From: Klebsiella pneumoniae
GTDB lineage: Bacteria > Pseudomonadota > Gammaproteobacteria > Ga0077536
Direction of reading: 5' to 3'
NCBI GenBank assembly: GCA_945862315.1
Contig: CAMAXW010000006.1
Location: forward strand, 49,007 to 113,006
DNA: 64,000 nucleotides
The notes under the pieces are model-generated. The model worked only from the letters and a program-made list of their open reading frames with translations, was not told the DNA's origin and made no database searches. The translations under genes and the position numbers were made by a program. Of the stretch, positions 36,948 through 48,012 are shown piece by piece; position 1 is the stretch's first letter, and each line of letters starts with the position of its first letter.

Positions 36948-38085
36948 GCCCAGCACTCACCCCACGTTCGACCTGACCTGCGAACTCATCCGCTGTCCTT
37001 CCGTGACCCCCGACGATGCCGCTTGTCTGACGGTCATTGGGGCGCGGCTGGCGGCCTGCGGTTTTACGCTGGAGCGCATGGATCATGCCGGCGTTGCCAA
37101 TCTCTGGGCCACGCGGGGGAGTGGTAGCCCAGTGTTTTGCTTTGCCGGCCACACCGACGTCGTGCCACCCGGTGAGCCCACCCAATGGCTCAGCGATCCT
37201 TTCGTCCCCGAGGTCCGGGACGGTTTGCTCTATGGACGGGGCGCGGCGGATATGAAGGGAAGTCTGGCAGCGATGATCACGGCTATCGAGCGGCTGCCCA
37301 CGCAGACCGGGGCCCTGCGGGGCACGCTGGCGCTGCTGTTGACCTCCGACGAAGAAGGCCGGGCGCAACACGGCACTCGCCGGGTGGTTGAGACGCTGCG
37401 CGAACGGGGCACCTTCATCGATTATTGTTTGGTTGGTGAACCGAGCAGCCAGCACCGCCTAGGCGACCTGCTGCGCAACGGACGCCGAGGATCACTCAAC
37501 GGCCGTTTGGTCGTGCAGGGCGTGCAAGGTCACGTGGCTTATCCGGAGCGGGCCCGGAACCCCATCCACTACGCCGCGCCGGCGTTGGCCGAACTAGCGG
37601 CCATTGAATGGGACCAAGGCAACGAATTTTTTCCCGCCACTTCGTTCCAAATTTCCAATATCCATGCCGGTACCGGCGTGGAGAATGTGATTCCGGCGAG
37701 TCTCACGGCTTGGTTCAATTTTCGTTATTCCACCGCCAGCACCGCCCACTCCTTGCAAACCCGGGTGGCCGAGGTGTTAAGCGCACGAGGCTTGGATTAC
37801 ACCCTCGAATGGCATTTGTCGGGCGAGCCGTTTTTGACTAAACCCGGCCAGTTGCTCGCAACCGTGGGCGCAGTTCTAGCGCAGGAATTAGCGGTCGTAC
37901 CCGAACTATCCACCGGCGGCGGCACCTCCGATGGTCGCTTCATTGCAACCCTAGGTGGGCAGATTATCGAATTGGGGCCCATCAACGCGACGATTCATCA
38001 GGTAAACGAGTGCGTGCGGGTCAGCGATTTAGAGGACTTGTCGCGGGTTTATGCCGGGATCGCCGCAGCGCTGCTGCGTCCTTAA
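36940..38085 (+). CDS. dapE: Succinyl-diaminopimelate desuccinylase
   Basis: A zinc hydrolase of lysine and peptidoglycan-precursor synthesis, 381 residues. Metal and catalytic residues lie in FAGHTDVVPPGE, GRGAADMKGSL, LLTSDEEGRAQHGT and the C-terminal INATIHQVNECV. The central dimerisation domain starts near residue 180. ATG 36940 overlaps the methyltransferase stop by eight bases. Its own stop directly abuts the A-tract of the aceA terminator that lies in the other direction, so the 3' end of dapE has no plus-strand terminator that I can see. Confidence 0.97.
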   Translation: MNKPSTHPTFDLTCELIRCPSVTPDDAACLTVIGARLAACGFTLERMDHAGVANLWATRGSGSPVFCFAGHTDVVPPGEPTQWLSDPFVPEVRDGLLYGRGAADMKGSLAAMITAIERLPTQTGALRGTLALLLTSDEEGRAQHGTRRVVETLRERGTFIDYCLVGEPSSQHRLGDLLRNGRRGSLNGRLVVQGVQGHVAYPERARNPIHYAAPALAELAAIEWDQGNEFFPATSFQISNIHAGTGVENVIPASLTAWFNFRYSTASTAHSLQTRVAEVLSARGLDYTLEWHLSGEPFLTKPGQLLATVGAVLAQELAVVPELSTGGGTSDGRFIATLGGQIIELGPINATIHQVNECVRVSDLEDLSRVYAGIAAALLRP

Positions 38086-38120
38086 AAAAAACGCCGATCA
38101 GTGTGGAACCGATCGGCGTT
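38084..38120 (-). terminator. Intrinsic terminator of aceA
   Basis: A perfect ten-base stem (38090-38099 with 38111-38120) and an 11-base loop, followed on the minus strand by a run of T (38084-38091 on the plus strand is all A). It lies 27 bases after the aceA stop and touches the dapE stop codon (38083-38085). On the plus strand there is no T-tract. Confidence 0.9.
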
Positions 38121-38146
38121 GGGACGCCCGCTTGCAGGCCCAAGGC

Positions 38147-39436
38147 CTAGCCGTGGAACTGCTGCTCTTCGGTGGATCCGGTAAGGGCCGTCACTGAGGA
38201 CTTCCCGCCCTGGATGACCGTCGTGACGTCGTCGAAATACCCGGCGCCCACTTCCTGCTGATGGCTAGCAAAGGTGTAACCCCGTTTGGAGGCGGCAAAT
38301 TCGCGTTCCTGCACCATTTCAACGTAGGCCGTCATGCCGCGCGCCACATACTCGTGGGCCAGATCGAACATGTTGTACCACATGTTATGAACACCGGCCA
38401 AAGTGATGAATTGGTACTTGTAACCCATCGCACCGAGCTCGCGTTGGAAGCGGGCGATGGTGGCGTCGTCGAGGTTTTTCTTCCAGTTAAACGACGGCGA
38501 GCAGTTATAGGCGAGCAACTGATCGGGATATTGCCGGCGAATTGCCTCGGCAAAGCGCCGCGCTTCGTCGAGATCGGGCACCGCAGTTTCGCACCATAGA
38601 AGATCCGCGTAGGGCGCGTAGGACAAACCCCGATCAATGGCTTGATCGAGCCCCGCGCGGGTCAGGTAGAGACCTTCCGCGGTGCGCTCGCCGGTCACAA
38701 ACTTCTTGTCGCGTTCGTCGACATCGGAGGTCAGTAGATTGGCCGCATTGGCGTCGGTGCGCGCCAGCACCACCGTGGGCACGCCCATGGTGTCGGCGGC
38801 CAGCCGCGCGGAGACAAGCTTTTGCACAGCTTCCTGCGTGGGCACCAGCACCTTGCCGCCCATATGGCCGCATTTTTTGACAGAAGCCAGCTGGTCTTCA
38901 AAATGAACCCCCGCCGCGCCCGCCTCAATCATGTTCTTCATCAGTTCGAAGGCATTCAGAACGCCGCCAAAACCCGCCTCGGCGTCCGCGACGATCGGCG
39001 CGAAGTAGTCGATGTCGTGCTTGCCACGGGCCCACTGAATTTCATCCGCGCGCTTGAATGCGTTGTTGATCCGGCGCACGACGGCCGGCACCGAATTAAC
39101 GGCGTAGAGGGATTGATCGGGATACATGGTTTCGCTGGTATTGGCGTCCGCCGCCACCTGCCAACCGGAAAGATAAATAGCTTTGACGCCCGCCTTGACC
39201 TGCTGCACCGCTTGACCGCCGGTCAGCGCGCCTAGGCACGGCACGAAGGCTTCTTCGTTAACGAGCTGCCAGAGTTTTTCAGCGCCGCGCCGCGCCAGCG
39301 AATGTTCAATATGGACACTGCCACGCAACCGGACGACGTCTTCGGCGGAATAATCACGCCGTACGCCCTGCCAACGGGGATTGCTGGCCCAATCCTTTTT
39401 GAGTCGCTCTACCTGATCATTAAATGATGAAGACAT
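38147..39436 (-). CDS. aceA: Isocitrate lyase
   Basis: Splits isocitrate into glyoxylate and succinate in the glyoxylate shunt. The 429-residue product has the active-site loop [11 protein letters not shown] and the segments [39 protein letters not shown] and YNCSPSFNW that hold metal and substrate. ATG 39436 is preceded by AGGAGA at good distance. No malate synthase lies in the window. The gene suggests growth on fatty acids or other acetyl-CoA sources and has its own terminator and 5' region. Confidence 0.97.
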   Translation of the reverse strand: MSSSFNDQVERLKKDWASNPRWQGVRRDYSAEDVVRLRGSVHIEHSLARRGAEKLWQLVNEEAFVPCLGALTGGQAVQQVKAGVKAIYLSGWQVAADANTSETMYPDQSLYAVNSVPAVVRRINNAFKRADEIQWARGKHDIDYFAPIVADAEAGFGGVLNAFELMKNMIEAGAAGVHFEDQLASVKKCGHMGGKVLVPTQEAVQKLVSARLAADTMGVPTVVLARTDANAANLLTSDVDERDKKFVTGERTAEGLYLTRAGLDQAIDRGLSYAPYADLLWCETAVPDLDEARRFAEAIRRQYPDQLLAYNCSPSFNWKKNLDDATIARFQRELGAMGYKYQFITLAGVHNMWYNMFDLAHEYVARGMTAYVEMVQEREFAASKRGYTFASHQQEVGAGYFDDVTTVIQGGKSSVTALTGSTEEQQFHG

Positions 39437-39810
39437 CGTTATTTTCTCCTACCAATCACTACAAGCCGTCGGCCGACGTCCTCATCAGGGAAGCCGCCGA
39501 GTTTGCGTCGGTTAAATGTTTTTGGGGCTGCGGGTCTATTCGTTCTCGGCCGTACCGGCCGGTGCTTTAGCGTGCAGTGCAGCCGCCAACCGCCATGAGG
39601 ACCCGCCTAAAACCGGCCGATGGTGCGCTGCGGCCTGATGAGTGTCAACCGCGACCCATCGGCCTGACGGCAACTGGGAGGGGTATTGATCCAACTTGTG
39701 TTCTGATGGCGTAGCTCACAAGTAACTGGGCTGGTATCGTCTGTCCCGGCCTCGCCCTATAATTGAGGTCGTTTTAAGACCAGCCGATCAAGGTGATTTA
39801 GGCAAGACAA
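39437..39810. other. Divergent control region of aceA and clpS
   Basis: This 374-base gap carries no credible gene. On the plus side a perfect TATAAT at 39758-39763 lies 47 bases before the clpS ATG, though no good -35 is visible at 17 bases. Several short GC-rich inverted repeats are present (for example around 39550-39560), none followed by a T-tract. The aceA promoter is not obvious; the site is long enough to hold an operator. Confidence 0.5.
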
Positions 39811-40131
39811 ATGGCTGATAAAAATCCCATAGAACGCGAATCCGGCTTGGCCGTGCAAGAAGCACGTCCCAAGGCCAAGACGCCGCCCCAGTACACAGTC
39901 ATTATGCTCAACGACGACTACACCCCGATGGAGTTTGTCGTCCTTGTGCTAGAGAAGTTTTTCTCGCTGGACCGCATCGCGGCCACGCGAGTCATGCTGG
40001 AGGTCCACACCCGCGGTAAAGGGGTGTGCGGGGTCTTCACTCACGAAGTCGCCGAAACCAAGGCTGCGCAGGTCAATGCCTTCTCGCGGGAAAGTCAGCA
40101 TCCGCTGATGTGTACCCTTGAACTGGCATGA
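39811..40131 (+). CDS. clpS: ATP-dependent Clp protease adaptor ClpS
   Basis: A 106-residue adaptor that delivers N-end-rule substrates to ClpAP. The binding pocket segments are [20 protein letters not shown] and [20 protein letters not shown], then the helix [20 protein letters not shown]. About 20 disordered residues precede it, as usual. It lies 44 bases before clpA and both are probably one transcription unit. Confidence 0.97.
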   Translation: MADKNPIERESGLAVQEARPKAKTPPQYTVIMLNDDYTPMEFVVLVLEKFFSLDRIAATRVMLEVHTRGKGVCGVFTHEVAETKAAQVNAFSRESQHPLMCTLELA

Positions 40132-40175
40132 CTGCACGAGTGTTTCAACAGTCTGAAAAAGCAAGGTAAGTACAA

Positions 40176-42446
40176 ATGCTTAGCAAAGAACTGGAAGTGA
40201 CGCTCAATTTGGCGTTTAAGTCCGCCCGCGAACAACGTCACGAATTCATGACGGTTGAGCACCTGCTCCTCGCACTGGTGGATAACCCCACGGCGGCCAA
40301 AGTCCTGCGGGCATGCGGTGGTGACCTCAACCAGTTGCGCCGCCAACTCACCGAGTTTATTCGCGACAACGCGCCCGTATTAGCGGCGGATGAAGACCGC
40401 GACACGCAGCCCACCTTGGGTTTTCAGCGGGTACTGCAACGGGCCGTTTTCCACGTTCAGTCCTCGGGCAAAAAAGAAGTCACCGGCGCGAATGTGCTGG
40501 TCGCCATCTTTGGCGAACGGGAATCGCAGGCGGTTTATCTGCTCAACCAGCAGTCCATCGCCCGTTTGGACATCGTGAACTGCATCTCCCACGGCATTTC
40601 CAAAGTGGGCGAAGAAGAAGCCAGCAGCGAAAACCCTGCCAGCACCGAAGAAGAGGGCGAGGCCGGCGAAGCCCCACGCGGGGCCCTCGACAACTACTGC
40701 ACCAATCTCAACGAGCAGGCGCGCAAAGGTAAAATCGACCCCCTAATCGGACGCCACGAAGAAGTGGAACGCACCGTGCAGATCCTCTGCCGGCGCCGCA
40801 AAAATAACCCACTGTACGTGGGCGAGGCCGGGGTGGGTAAAACAGCTATTGCCGAAGGCTTGGCGAAAAAAATCGTCGACCGCGAAGTACCGGAAATTTT
40901 AAATAACGCGACCATCTACTCGCTAGATTTGGGCGCGCTGTTGGCCGGAACGAAATACCGCGGAGACTTCGAAAAACGTCTGAAAAGCGTCATCAACGCC
41001 CTCAAGCGCGAACCGGGTGCGGTGCTGTTCATCGACGAAATCCATACCATTATCGGTGCCGGGGCGGCGTCGGGCGGCGTGATGGATGCCTCCAATCTCA
41101 TCAAACCCATGCTCGCGTCAGGCGAAATCAAATGCATCGGGTCAACGACCTATCAAGAGTACCGCGGGATTTTTGAGAAAGACCGCGCCTTGGCGCGTCG
41201 CTTCCAGAAAATCGATGTCGAAGAACCCTCCGTAGAGGAAACCTTCCGCATCCTGCAGGGCTTGAAGTCGCGCTTCGAAGAACACCACGAAGTGAAATAC
41301 ACCAATCAAGCACTGCGCTCTGCGGCAGAACTCACGCATCGCTATATCAACGACCGCCACCTACCCGACAAAGCCATCGACATCATCGATGAAGCCGGTG
41401 CCCGGCAACGGCTGTCGCCGCCGAGTCGGCGTAAAAAAACCATTGGCGCACCGGAAATCGAAGAAATTGTGGCCAAGGTGGCGCGTATCCCACCCAAGAG
41501 TGTCTCCACTTCCGATAAAGAAGTGCTGCAGCACCTTGAGCGAAATTTGAAGATGGTGGTGTTTGGACAGGATCCGGCCATCGAAATGCTGGGCGCGGCG
41601 ATCAAAATGGCGCGTTCGGGTTTGGGTCAAACCGAAAAACCCATCGGATCTTTCCTGTTCGCTGGTCCCACCGGCGTGGGTAAAACCGAAGTCACCCGCC
41701 AGTTGGCGCGGGTGCTGGGCATCGAGCTGATTCGTTTCGATATGTCGGAGTACATGGAGCGCCACACCGTGTCGCGGCTGATCGGCGCCCCGCCGGGTTA
41801 TGTGGGTTACGACACCGGTGGTCTGCTCACGGAAGCTATCAACAAACAGCCCCACGCGGTGCTGCTGTTCGATGAAATTGAGAAGGCCCATCCGGACGTC
41901 TTTAACGTGCTGCTGCAGGTCATGGACCACGGCACGCTAACGGACGCCAATGGCCGCAAGAGTGATTTTCGCAACGTCATTATTGTCATGACCACCAACG
42001 CGGGCGCTGATCGCATCAGCCGCGCTTCCATTGGTTTCTCCTCGCAGGACCATTCGAGCGACGTCCTTGAAGAAATCAAGCGCATGTTCAGCCCAGAATT
42101 CCGCAACCGTCTGGATGCAGTGATTCAGTTCCAAGCGCTGGACACGCAGACCATTGCGCATGTCGTCGACAAATTTCTCATCGAACTGGAAAGCCAGCTC
42201 GATGCCAAAAAAGTCACGCTGGACGTGGTGTCAGCAGCGCGCGCTTGGTTAGCGGAGCACGGCTACGACCGCCTGATGGGCGCGCGGCCGATGGGCCGTC
42301 TGATCCGCGAGAAAATTCGCAAGCCGCTGGCAGAAGAACTGCTCTTTGGCCGCTTAGTGCGGGGCGGTCACGTCGTAGTCGTCGTGCGTGACGACGACTT
42401 GGCGGTGGATATCGAAGCCGAAACGCCGGTGGCCGATCCGGCTTAA
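40176..42446 (+). CDS. clpA: ATP-dependent Clp protease ATP-binding subunit ClpA
   Basis: The AAA+ unfoldase of ClpAP, 756 residues. The Clp N-domain repeats (about 1-150) carry the ClpS-binding surface ([40 protein letters not shown]); the first AAA domain has [13 protein letters not shown] and [13 protein letters not shown]; the second has [12 protein letters not shown] and [19 protein letters not shown]. The linker at about 145-170 is acidic. A ribosome binding site (AAGGTAAG) precedes ATG 40176. ClpP is not in the window. Confidence 0.97.
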   Translation: MLSKELEVTLNLAFKSAREQRHEFMTVEHLLLALVDNPTAAKVLRACGGDLNQLRRQLTEFIRDNAPVLAADEDRDTQPTLGFQRVLQRAVFHVQSSGKKEVTGANVLVAIFGERESQAVYLLNQQSIARLDIVNCISHGISKVGEEEASSENPASTEEEGEAGEAPRGALDNYCTNLNEQARKGKIDPLIGRHEEVERTVQILCRRRKNNPLYVGEAGVGKTAIAEGLAKKIVDREVPEILNNATIYSLDLGALLAGTKYRGDFEKRLKSVINALKREPGAVLFIDEIHTIIGAGAASGGVMDASNLIKPMLASGEIKCIGSTTYQEYRGIFEKDRALARRFQKIDVEEPSVEETFRILQGLKSRFEEHHEVKYTNQALRSAAELTHRYINDRHLPDKAIDIIDEAGARQRLSPPSRRKKTIGAPEIEEIVAKVARIPPKSVSTSDKEVLQHLERNLKMVVFGQDPAIEMLGAAIKMARSGLGQTEKPIGSFLFAGPTGVGKTEVTRQLARVLGIELIRFDMSEYMERHTVSRLIGAPPGYVGYDTGGLLTEAINKQPHAVLLFDEIEKAHPDVFNVLLQVMDHGTLTDANGRKSDFRNVIIVMTTNAGADRISRASIGFSSQDHSSDVLEEIKRMFSPEFRNRLDAVIQFQALDTQTIAHVVDKFLIELESQLDAKKVTLDVVSAARAWLAEHGYDRLMGARPMGRLIREKIRKPLAEELLFGRLVRGGHVVVVVRDDDLAVDIEAETPVADPA

Positions 42447-42484
42447 AGCGGGGTAGTCAGCGCGTTGACTGGGCCAAGCTCGGC

Positions 42485-43810
42485 TCAGCGCGCTGATAAC
42501 TTTTTGACCAGCACCACCGAGTTTCGCTGGGCGTTGTACAGCGCTTGGCGGGCGATCGGCAATTCCTCAAGCGTGCTACGCACATAGCCCTGCTCCTGAA
42601 ACCAATGGGTGGTCTGGGTGGTCAGGACAAAAACCTCAGACACCCCGGCGGCTACCGCTTGGCGTTCTAGCGCTACCAGCAGTGCTGCGCCAAAACCACC
42701 GCGACGATAATCCGGGTGCACGGCGATGCAGGCCAATTCCGCCATGCGTTCGCTGCCATACGGATAAACCGCGCCGCACGCGACGGTCATCCCGTCTCTG
42801 ACCATGATTTCAAAACAGCCAATTTCGCGCTCGAGTTTCTCGCGCGAGCGTTTTACCAGCACTCCAGCCGCTTCCAAGGGTTCAATGAGGGCCAAGATAC
42901 CGCCCACATCGTCGATGGTGGCGGTTCTGAGCTGATCAAAAGGCACATTACTGATCAGCGTGCCAACCCCATCGCGGGTAAAAAGCTCGAGCAACAAGGC
43001 CCCGTCCTGCACGCTAGAGACTAAATGCACCCGCTCCACGCCGCCCCGACAGGCATGCAACGCGTTGTCGAGGATCGCCGCAGGCGGCCCATTGAAAGCC
43101 GGTGCAGCGCGCAGTTCCGGCACTGTGAGCTGCCGCCACAGCACCCCCTGCTGGTCGGTGATGGCAGCCTCGGGCGTGTAGAGCACCAGCTTGCTGGCGC
43201 TGAGTTCTATCGCCAGCGCACTTGCTAAGGTTAAGGCATTCAAACTAAACAACTCCCCGGTGGGGGAATGCGCGAGCGGCGAGATTAGAACGATATCCGA
43301 GAGTTCCAGCTGTGCGCGCAGACCCATGGTGTCGACCTTGCGCACCTCGCCGGTAAATTGCAGATCCGTCCCCGCGATGACTCCTACCGGACGCGCCACC
43401 ACAAAATTCCCGCCGGTGACCCGCAGACCCGAGGCGCCGATTTGGCGCGGCCCAGCCACTTGCGCAAACTGTGCCTCAACGGTGTAACGCACGAGGGCGA
43501 TTGCCGGGCGCACTTCGTGCAGGGTCGCGCTGTCGGTAACCCGCAAATCGCCCACCAAGGCGGTGGGCACTTCGGCCTGCGCTAAGCGCGCTTCAATTTG
43601 TGGCCGCGCGCCGTGCACCAGGACTAACTTGACGCCGATGCCGCATAAAAGCGCCAAGTCCTGGACGACCGAGGGGAACCCCGGCGCATCAATCAGATCA
43701 CCGCCCAGATACACCACGAAAGTCTGGCCACGATGCGCCCGTAAGTAGGGCGACGCCTCGCGCAGGAAACTGACGAAGCTTTGCTGTTCTTGGGGCGTGG
43801 TTTGGGTCAT
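42485..43810 (-). CDS. argA: N-acetylglutamate synthase, amino-acid kinase fold plus GNAT domain
   Basis: First enzyme of arginine synthesis, 441 residues. The N-terminal half is an amino-acid kinase fold (VVYLGGDLIDAPGFPSVVQD and VLVHGARPQIEARL) that senses arginine; the C-terminal ~150 residues are a GNAT acetyltransferase with the acetyl-CoA motif ACIAVHPDYRRGGFGAALLV. This two-domain ArgA is the gammaproteobacterial type. It converges on clpA and is divergent from ilvD with 188 bases between. Confidence 0.95.
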   Translation of the reverse strand: MTQTTPQEQQSFVSFLREASPYLRAHRGQTFVVYLGGDLIDAPGFPSVVQDLALLCGIGVKLVLVHGARPQIEARLAQAEVPTALVGDLRVTDSATLHEVRPAIALVRYTVEAQFAQVAGPRQIGASGLRVTGGNFVVARPVGVIAGTDLQFTGEVRKVDTMGLRAQLELSDIVLISPLAHSPTGELFSLNALTLASALAIELSASKLVLYTPEAAITDQQGVLWRQLTVPELRAAPAFNGPPAAILDNALHACRGGVERVHLVSSVQDGALLLELFTRDGVGTLISNVPFDQLRTATIDDVGGILALIEPLEAAGVLVKRSREKLEREIGCFEIMVRDGMTVACGAVYPYGSERMAELACIAVHPDYRRGGFGAALLVALERQAVAAGVSEVFVLTTQTTHWFQEQGYVRSTLEELPIARQALYNAQRNSVVLVKKLSAR

Positions 43811-43998
43811 CTCGCAGGCAGCCTGTTGCTAAGGACATAAGGGGCAGTTGGGCGCCGCCAGCGGCGGGTCGCCCGCATTCTACATCTGCTCGCGCTGCCC
43901 CCACAGCGAAGGCTTTCGACGGCACGCTCTAGGGCCGTTATCATTCGAACCCATATGCTGGGCGCGCTGCCACAGCACCCTAATTTCTGGAGCGAATG

Positions 43999-45678
43999 AT
44001 GGCCAATAAAATCAACCGGCAAAGCGCCCGCATCACGGAACCTAAATCGCAGGGCGCATCTCAGGCCATGCTCTACGCCACCGGCTTAACGCCAGCGGAC
44101 ATGACCAAGGCACAAGTGGGTATTGCCAGCGTCTGGTTTGAAGGCAACCCCTGCAATATGCATCTGCTCACACTGGGCGACGCCGTGAAGCAGGGCGTCA
44201 CGGCCGCCGGCCTCATCGGCATGCGCTTTAATACCATTGGCGTCAGCGACGGCATTTCAATGGGTACCGACGGCATGAGCTACTCGCTGCAGTCGCGCGA
44301 GATTATCGCCGACTCCATCGAAACCATCATGGGCGGCCAGTGGTACGACGGTCTGGTTTCCATTCCCGGCTGCGATAAAAACATGCCCGGCTGTGTGATG
44401 GCGATGGCGCGCCTCAACCGCCCCGCGCTAATGGTTTATGGCGGCACCATCAAACCGGGCCATTCGCGCGGCGAAACGCTGGATATTATTTCTGCCTTTC
44501 AAAGTTATGGCGCCTACCTTGCGGGCACGATTAACGACGCGCGGCGAGAAGAAATCGTTCGCCACGCCTGCCCAGGTGCTGGTGCGTGTGGCGGGATGTA
44601 CACCGCCAACACCATGGCCTCAGCCATTGAGGCCATGGGCCTATCGCTGCCGTATAGCTCCTCGACGCCTGCCGTCGACCCGCTAAAAATTGAGGAATGT
44701 GTGCGCGCAGGTGCGGCCATTCGCCTGTTGTTAGAGCGTGACATCAAGCCGCGCGACATCATGACCCGCGCCGCCTTTGAGAATGCCATGGTGGTCGTGA
44801 CCGTACTGGGCGGGTCGACCAACGCGGTCTTGCATTTACTGGCAATGGCCCGCGCGGCAGATGTGCCGTTGAGCCTCGACGATTTCCAAGCGGTCAGCGA
44901 TCGCGTGCCCTTCTTGGCTGACCTCAAGCCCAGCGGCAAATTTGTGATGGAAGACGTACAGGGCATCGGCGGGATCCCCGCCGTCATGAAATACCTACTG
45001 GAGAAAGGCCTCATCGACGGCAGTTGCCTCACCTGCACCGGTGCGACGGTGGCCGAGAACCTGCGCGATCTGCCCGGCCTCACCCCAGGCCAAGAAGTGC
45101 TGCGGCCAATTGAGAACCCCATTAAAGAAAGTGGGCACATCCAAATCCTGCGCGGCAACCTGGCACCCGGCGGATCGGTGGCCAAGATTACCGGCAAGGA
45201 AGGCCTGCGCTTCAGCGGCCCGGCCAAAGTTTACGATTCCGAAGAACTCATGCTGGCGGCCTTAGAGCGCAAAGAAATCACGAAGGGCGATGTGGTGGTT
45301 ATTCGCTACGAAGGGCCGCAAGGCGGGCCGGGCATGCCAGAAATGCTCACCCCCACCTCGGCCATCATGGGGGCTGGTTTGGGCAGCGAGGTCGCGCTCA
45401 TCACCGATGGCCGCTTCTCCGGGGGCTCGCACGGCTTCATCGTGGGTCACGTCGTGCCGGAAGCCCAACTGGGCGGCGCCATTGCGCTCGTGGCCAACGG
45501 CGATTTAATCACCATCGACGCCAATCTCAACCGGCTCGACGTGGCCGTGGACGACGCAGAGCTAGCGCGCCGACGAGCCGCGTGGGTCATGCCGCCCTAC
45601 AAAGCGACCCGCGGCACGTTGTACAAATTCATCAAGACGGTGAAATCGGCTTCTGAGGGCTGCGTCACCGACGAATAA
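43999..45678 (+). CDS. ilvD: Dihydroxy-acid dehydratase
   Basis: Dehydrates dihydroxy acids to 2-keto acids in valine, isoleucine and leucine synthesis. Cluster cysteines are in GCDKNMPGC and in [18 protein letters not shown]; the C-terminal half has [20 protein letters not shown] and [20 protein letters not shown]. The 559-residue length fits the shorter IlvD form. Two ATGs stand in tandem: 43999 has GGAG six bases upstream, and 43996 has it at three, so I favour 43999 (one residue shorter). Confidence 0.96.
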   Translation: MANKINRQSARITEPKSQGASQAMLYATGLTPADMTKAQVGIASVWFEGNPCNMHLLTLGDAVKQGVTAAGLIGMRFNTIGVSDGISMGTDGMSYSLQSREIIADSIETIMGGQWYDGLVSIPGCDKNMPGCVMAMARLNRPALMVYGGTIKPGHSRGETLDIISAFQSYGAYLAGTINDARREEIVRHACPGAGACGGMYTANTMASAIEAMGLSLPYSSSTPAVDPLKIEECVRAGAAIRLLLERDIKPRDIMTRAAFENAMVVVTVLGGSTNAVLHLLAMARAADVPLSLDDFQAVSDRVPFLADLKPSGKFVMEDVQGIGGIPAVMKYLLEKGLIDGSCLTCTGATVAENLRDLPGLTPGQEVLRPIENPIKESGHIQILRGNLAPGGSVAKITGKEGLRFSGPAKVYDSEELMLAALERKEITKGDVVVIRYEGPQGGPGMPEMLTPTSAIMGAGLGSEVALITDGRFSGGSHGFIVGHVVPEAQLGGAIALVANGDLITIDANLNRLDVAVDDAELARRRAAWVMPPYKATRGTLYKFIKTVKSASEGCVTDE

Positions 45679-45713
45679 GCCGGGCTTGTGGGGCGCTCGC
45701 GGGTGCTGCCGCC

Positions 45714-46337
45714 CTACATCACCTTCATCAGTTTGTAGTCTTTGTAGTACTGCAGTACGCGGCGCACATAGGCCTGCGTCTCCTCGTAGGGGGGGATTTT
45801 GCGCCCGTAGCTAATCACGGCGTTTTCACCCGCGTTGTAGGCCGCAATGGCCAAGGACAGGTCGTTATTAAACATCCCCATCAGGTCTTTTAAGTAACGC
45901 GTGCCACCCGTCACATTGGCGTTGGGATCTGTGCGGTCGCTGACCCCGTAGCGCTGGGCCGTGGCGGGCATCAGCTGCATCAGCCCCACGGCGCCCGCCC
46001 GCGAAACCGCATTCGGATCATAGGCCGACTCCGCCGTAATCACGGCGTGGAGTAGCGCCGAAGGCAATTTGAGCGATCTTGCCGCCAACTCAATGGTGCG
46101 GCTAAAACGCTTGCGATTCTCGCTCAGCATGCCGTAGTTGATCGCCTTAGTGCCCGAGGGCGACCAGCCTTTCCAGGTCTTTACCAACCGCTTGTAACCC
46201 GAGTGCGAGGGACGGTCAGTGAGAAACACCCGACCGTATTTGTCGGTGTATTTGTAAATATCCGCGGTGGCCGCCAGCGGCAGCGCCAGCAACAGGGCCG
46301 CCAGACACCATAATTTAGGTGTTGTTGGCGCGAACAT
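45714..46337 (-). CDS. Periplasmic lytic transglycosylase with DUF4124
   Basis: A 207-residue exported peptidoglycan lyase. Residues 1-25 are a signal peptide (LWCLAALLLALPLAATA), residues 26-50 a DUF4124 segment (DIYKYTDKYGRVFLTDRP), and the remainder an SLT domain with the catalytic glutamate in VITAESAYDPNAVS, then GAVGLMQLMPATAQRYGV and NLSLAIAAYNAGE-type AYNAGENAV. It probably trims the sacculus. The ATG is taken at 46337; a longer frame to 46463 lacks a signal and overlaps pgpA. It follows pgpA by 64 bases. Confidence 0.9.
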   Translation of the reverse strand: MFAPTTPKLWCLAALLLALPLAATADIYKYTDKYGRVFLTDRPSHSGYKRLVKTWKGWSPSGTKAINYGMLSENRKRFSRTIELAARSLKLPSALLHAVITAESAYDPNAVSRAGAVGLMQLMPATAQRYGVSDRTDPNANVTGGTRYLKDLMGMFNNDLSLAIAAYNAGENAVISYGRKIPPYEETQAYVRRVLQYYKDYKLMKVM

Positions 46338-46401
46338 TCGGGTAGGTGATGTTGATGGTGGCCGCCTTGAGGGGGGTTTAAAAAGCGCTACGCGCCCTAC
46401 G

Positions 46402-46911
46402 CTAGGGAAAATAGTCCCAGAATGCCAGCACTCCGGCCGCCAACAGGGCTGCACCGAGGTCATCGAGCATGATCCCCAACCCGCCTTTAACCTGCTGGTC
46501 CGCCCAGCTTATCGGCCAAGGTTTCCAAATATCGAATAATCGGAACAAGGCAAAACCCAGCACAATATGCGTGGGGTCACCCAGCGCCCCGCATAGCGCA
46601 ATCGGCACCGCCACGATTTCATCCCACACAATCGCACTAGGGTCAGCAACACCCAGCGCCCGCGCCGTGCGCCCGCACAGCCAAATTCCCAGCCCAAAGC
46701 ACGCCACCACCACCAGCACCCCCACCCACACGGGCAATGGCAGCAGCAGCAGATAAAATCCCACCCCGACTATCGAACCAAAAGTTCCCGGCGCCACTGG
46801 TGCTAGCCCGCTGCCACCACCTAAGGCGATAAAATGACCTGGGTCGCGCAACCAGTCGCGATTGGGGCGGTGCCGTGGAGTTGGTTGGTTATGAGCGGTC
46901 GCGTCAGACAT
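46402..46911 (-). CDS. pgpA: Phosphatidylglycerophosphatase A
   Basis: Removes the phosphate from phosphatidylglycerol phosphate in membrane-lipid synthesis. The 169-residue product has four hydrophobic segments and the PgpA motifs FIALGGGSGLAPVAPGTFGS, DPSAIVWDEIVAVPIAL and GLGIMLDDLGAALLAAGVLA with the catalytic aspartates. ATG 46911. Same strand as the lytic transglycosylase. Confidence 0.95.
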   Translation of the reverse strand: MSDATAHNQPTPRHRPNRDWLRDPGHFIALGGGSGLAPVAPGTFGSIVGVGFYLLLLPLPVWVGVLVVVACFGLGIWLCGRTARALGVADPSAIVWDEIVAVPIALCGALGDPTHIVLGFALFRLFDIWKPWPISWADQQVKGGLGIMLDDLGAALLAAGVLAFWDYFP

Positions 46912-47016
46912 CGAAAGTTCGCCTTGGCACAGGCCTGTGTGAGGCCGGGATGGCTAAGGGTATACCAATGGCGTAGGGCTTGAGTCACCATTCGGGTCTT
47001 TGCGGGGAGGGTCGGC

Positions 47017-48009
47017 GTGTTAACAGTGGCAGATATCGCGGAGCGCGTTGGATTAGCGCTTCACGGGGACCCCAGTCTCGTTATCAAAGGTTTGTGCGGC
47101 GTCACCGACGACCAGCCTGAGTGTCTATCGTTTGTGACGAGTGGCAAACACGCGCGCCTCGCGATGACCTCGCAGATTCCGGCGTTTGTGGTAAAACCTG
47201 GTGCCTTGCTGGCGGGTAAGGTCTGTCTGGAACATGCGACACCCGAGTACGCCATGGCCCTCATTGCGGGGCTGTTCGAACGCTCGCGTTTTACCCAAGA
47301 CACCGCCATTCACCCCAGCGCGGCCATCCACCCGTCGGCAGAAATAGGGGCGCAGGTGCAGATCGGGCCAGGGGTCTGCATCGGGGCCGGGGTACGCATT
47401 GGCGCACGCTGCCGCTTGTATGCTGGCGTGGTGGTAATGGACCGCGTCACGCTAGGTGCCGACTGCGTGCTATATCCGCACGTGGTGTTGCGCGAAGATT
47501 GCGTGCTCGGGGAGCGGGTTATTTTACAACCCGGCGCCATCATCGGCGGCGACGGTTATGGTTTTGTGGCGCACGCAGGTCATCACGTCAAAATCCCGCA
47601 ACTGGGCACGGTGGTGTTAGAAGACGACGTCGAAATTGGCGCCAATACCACCATCGACCGTGGCCGTTTTACGGAAACTCGCGTGGGTCGTGGGACCAAA
47701 ATCGATAATTTAGTGATGTTGGGTCATAACGTGAAAACCGGCGAGAACTGCCTGCTGGTCTCACAGGTCGGGATTTCGGGCAGCACCCAATTGGGCGACC
47801 GCGTGACGCTGGCCGGGCAAGTAGGCGTCACCGGGCATATCAATATCTGTAGCGATGTCACCGTGCTCGGCCAAGCAGGCATCACCAAATCTATCCGCGA
47901 GCCCGGGTTCTACGCCGGCATGCCCATCAAACCGGTGGAACGCTGGCGGCGCGCCATGGCGTATTTGTATCGGGCCTCGGCGAAAGACGCCGAGCATCAC
48001 GAGGACTAA
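47017..48009 (+). CDS. lpxD: UDP-3-O-(3-hydroxyacyl)glucosamine N-acyltransferase
   Basis: Adds the N-linked acyl chain in lipid A synthesis. The 330-residue product has the N-terminal uridine-binding domain ([20 protein letters not shown]) and a left-handed hexapeptide-repeat helix ([20 protein letters not shown] onward) with the catalytic histidine in [20 protein letters not shown] 47017 is supported by GGGAGGG upstream. It is not accompanied by bamA, fabZ, lpxA or lpxB, which usually surround lpxD. Confidence 0.95.
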   Translation: MLTVADIAERVGLALHGDPSLVIKGLCGVTDDQPECLSFVTSGKHARLAMTSQIPAFVVKPGALLAGKVCLEHATPEYAMALIAGLFERSRFTQDTAIHPSAAIHPSAEIGAQVQIGPGVCIGAGVRIGARCRLYAGVVVMDRVTLGADCVLYPHVVLREDCVLGERVILQPGAIIGGDGYGFVAHAGHHVKIPQLGTVVLEDDVEIGANTTIDRGRFTETRVGRGTKIDNLVMLGHNVKTGENCLLVSQVGISGSTQLGDRVTLAGQVGVTGHINICSDVTVLGQAGITKSIREPGFYAGMPIKPVERWRRAMAYLYRASAKDAEHHED

Positions 48010-48012
48010 ACC

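Noticed and set aside
42471..42496. Repeated TCAGCGCG palindromes as clpA terminator or operator
   Set aside because: One copy is the argA 3' coding end and the other is short; no T-tract and no further copies nearby.
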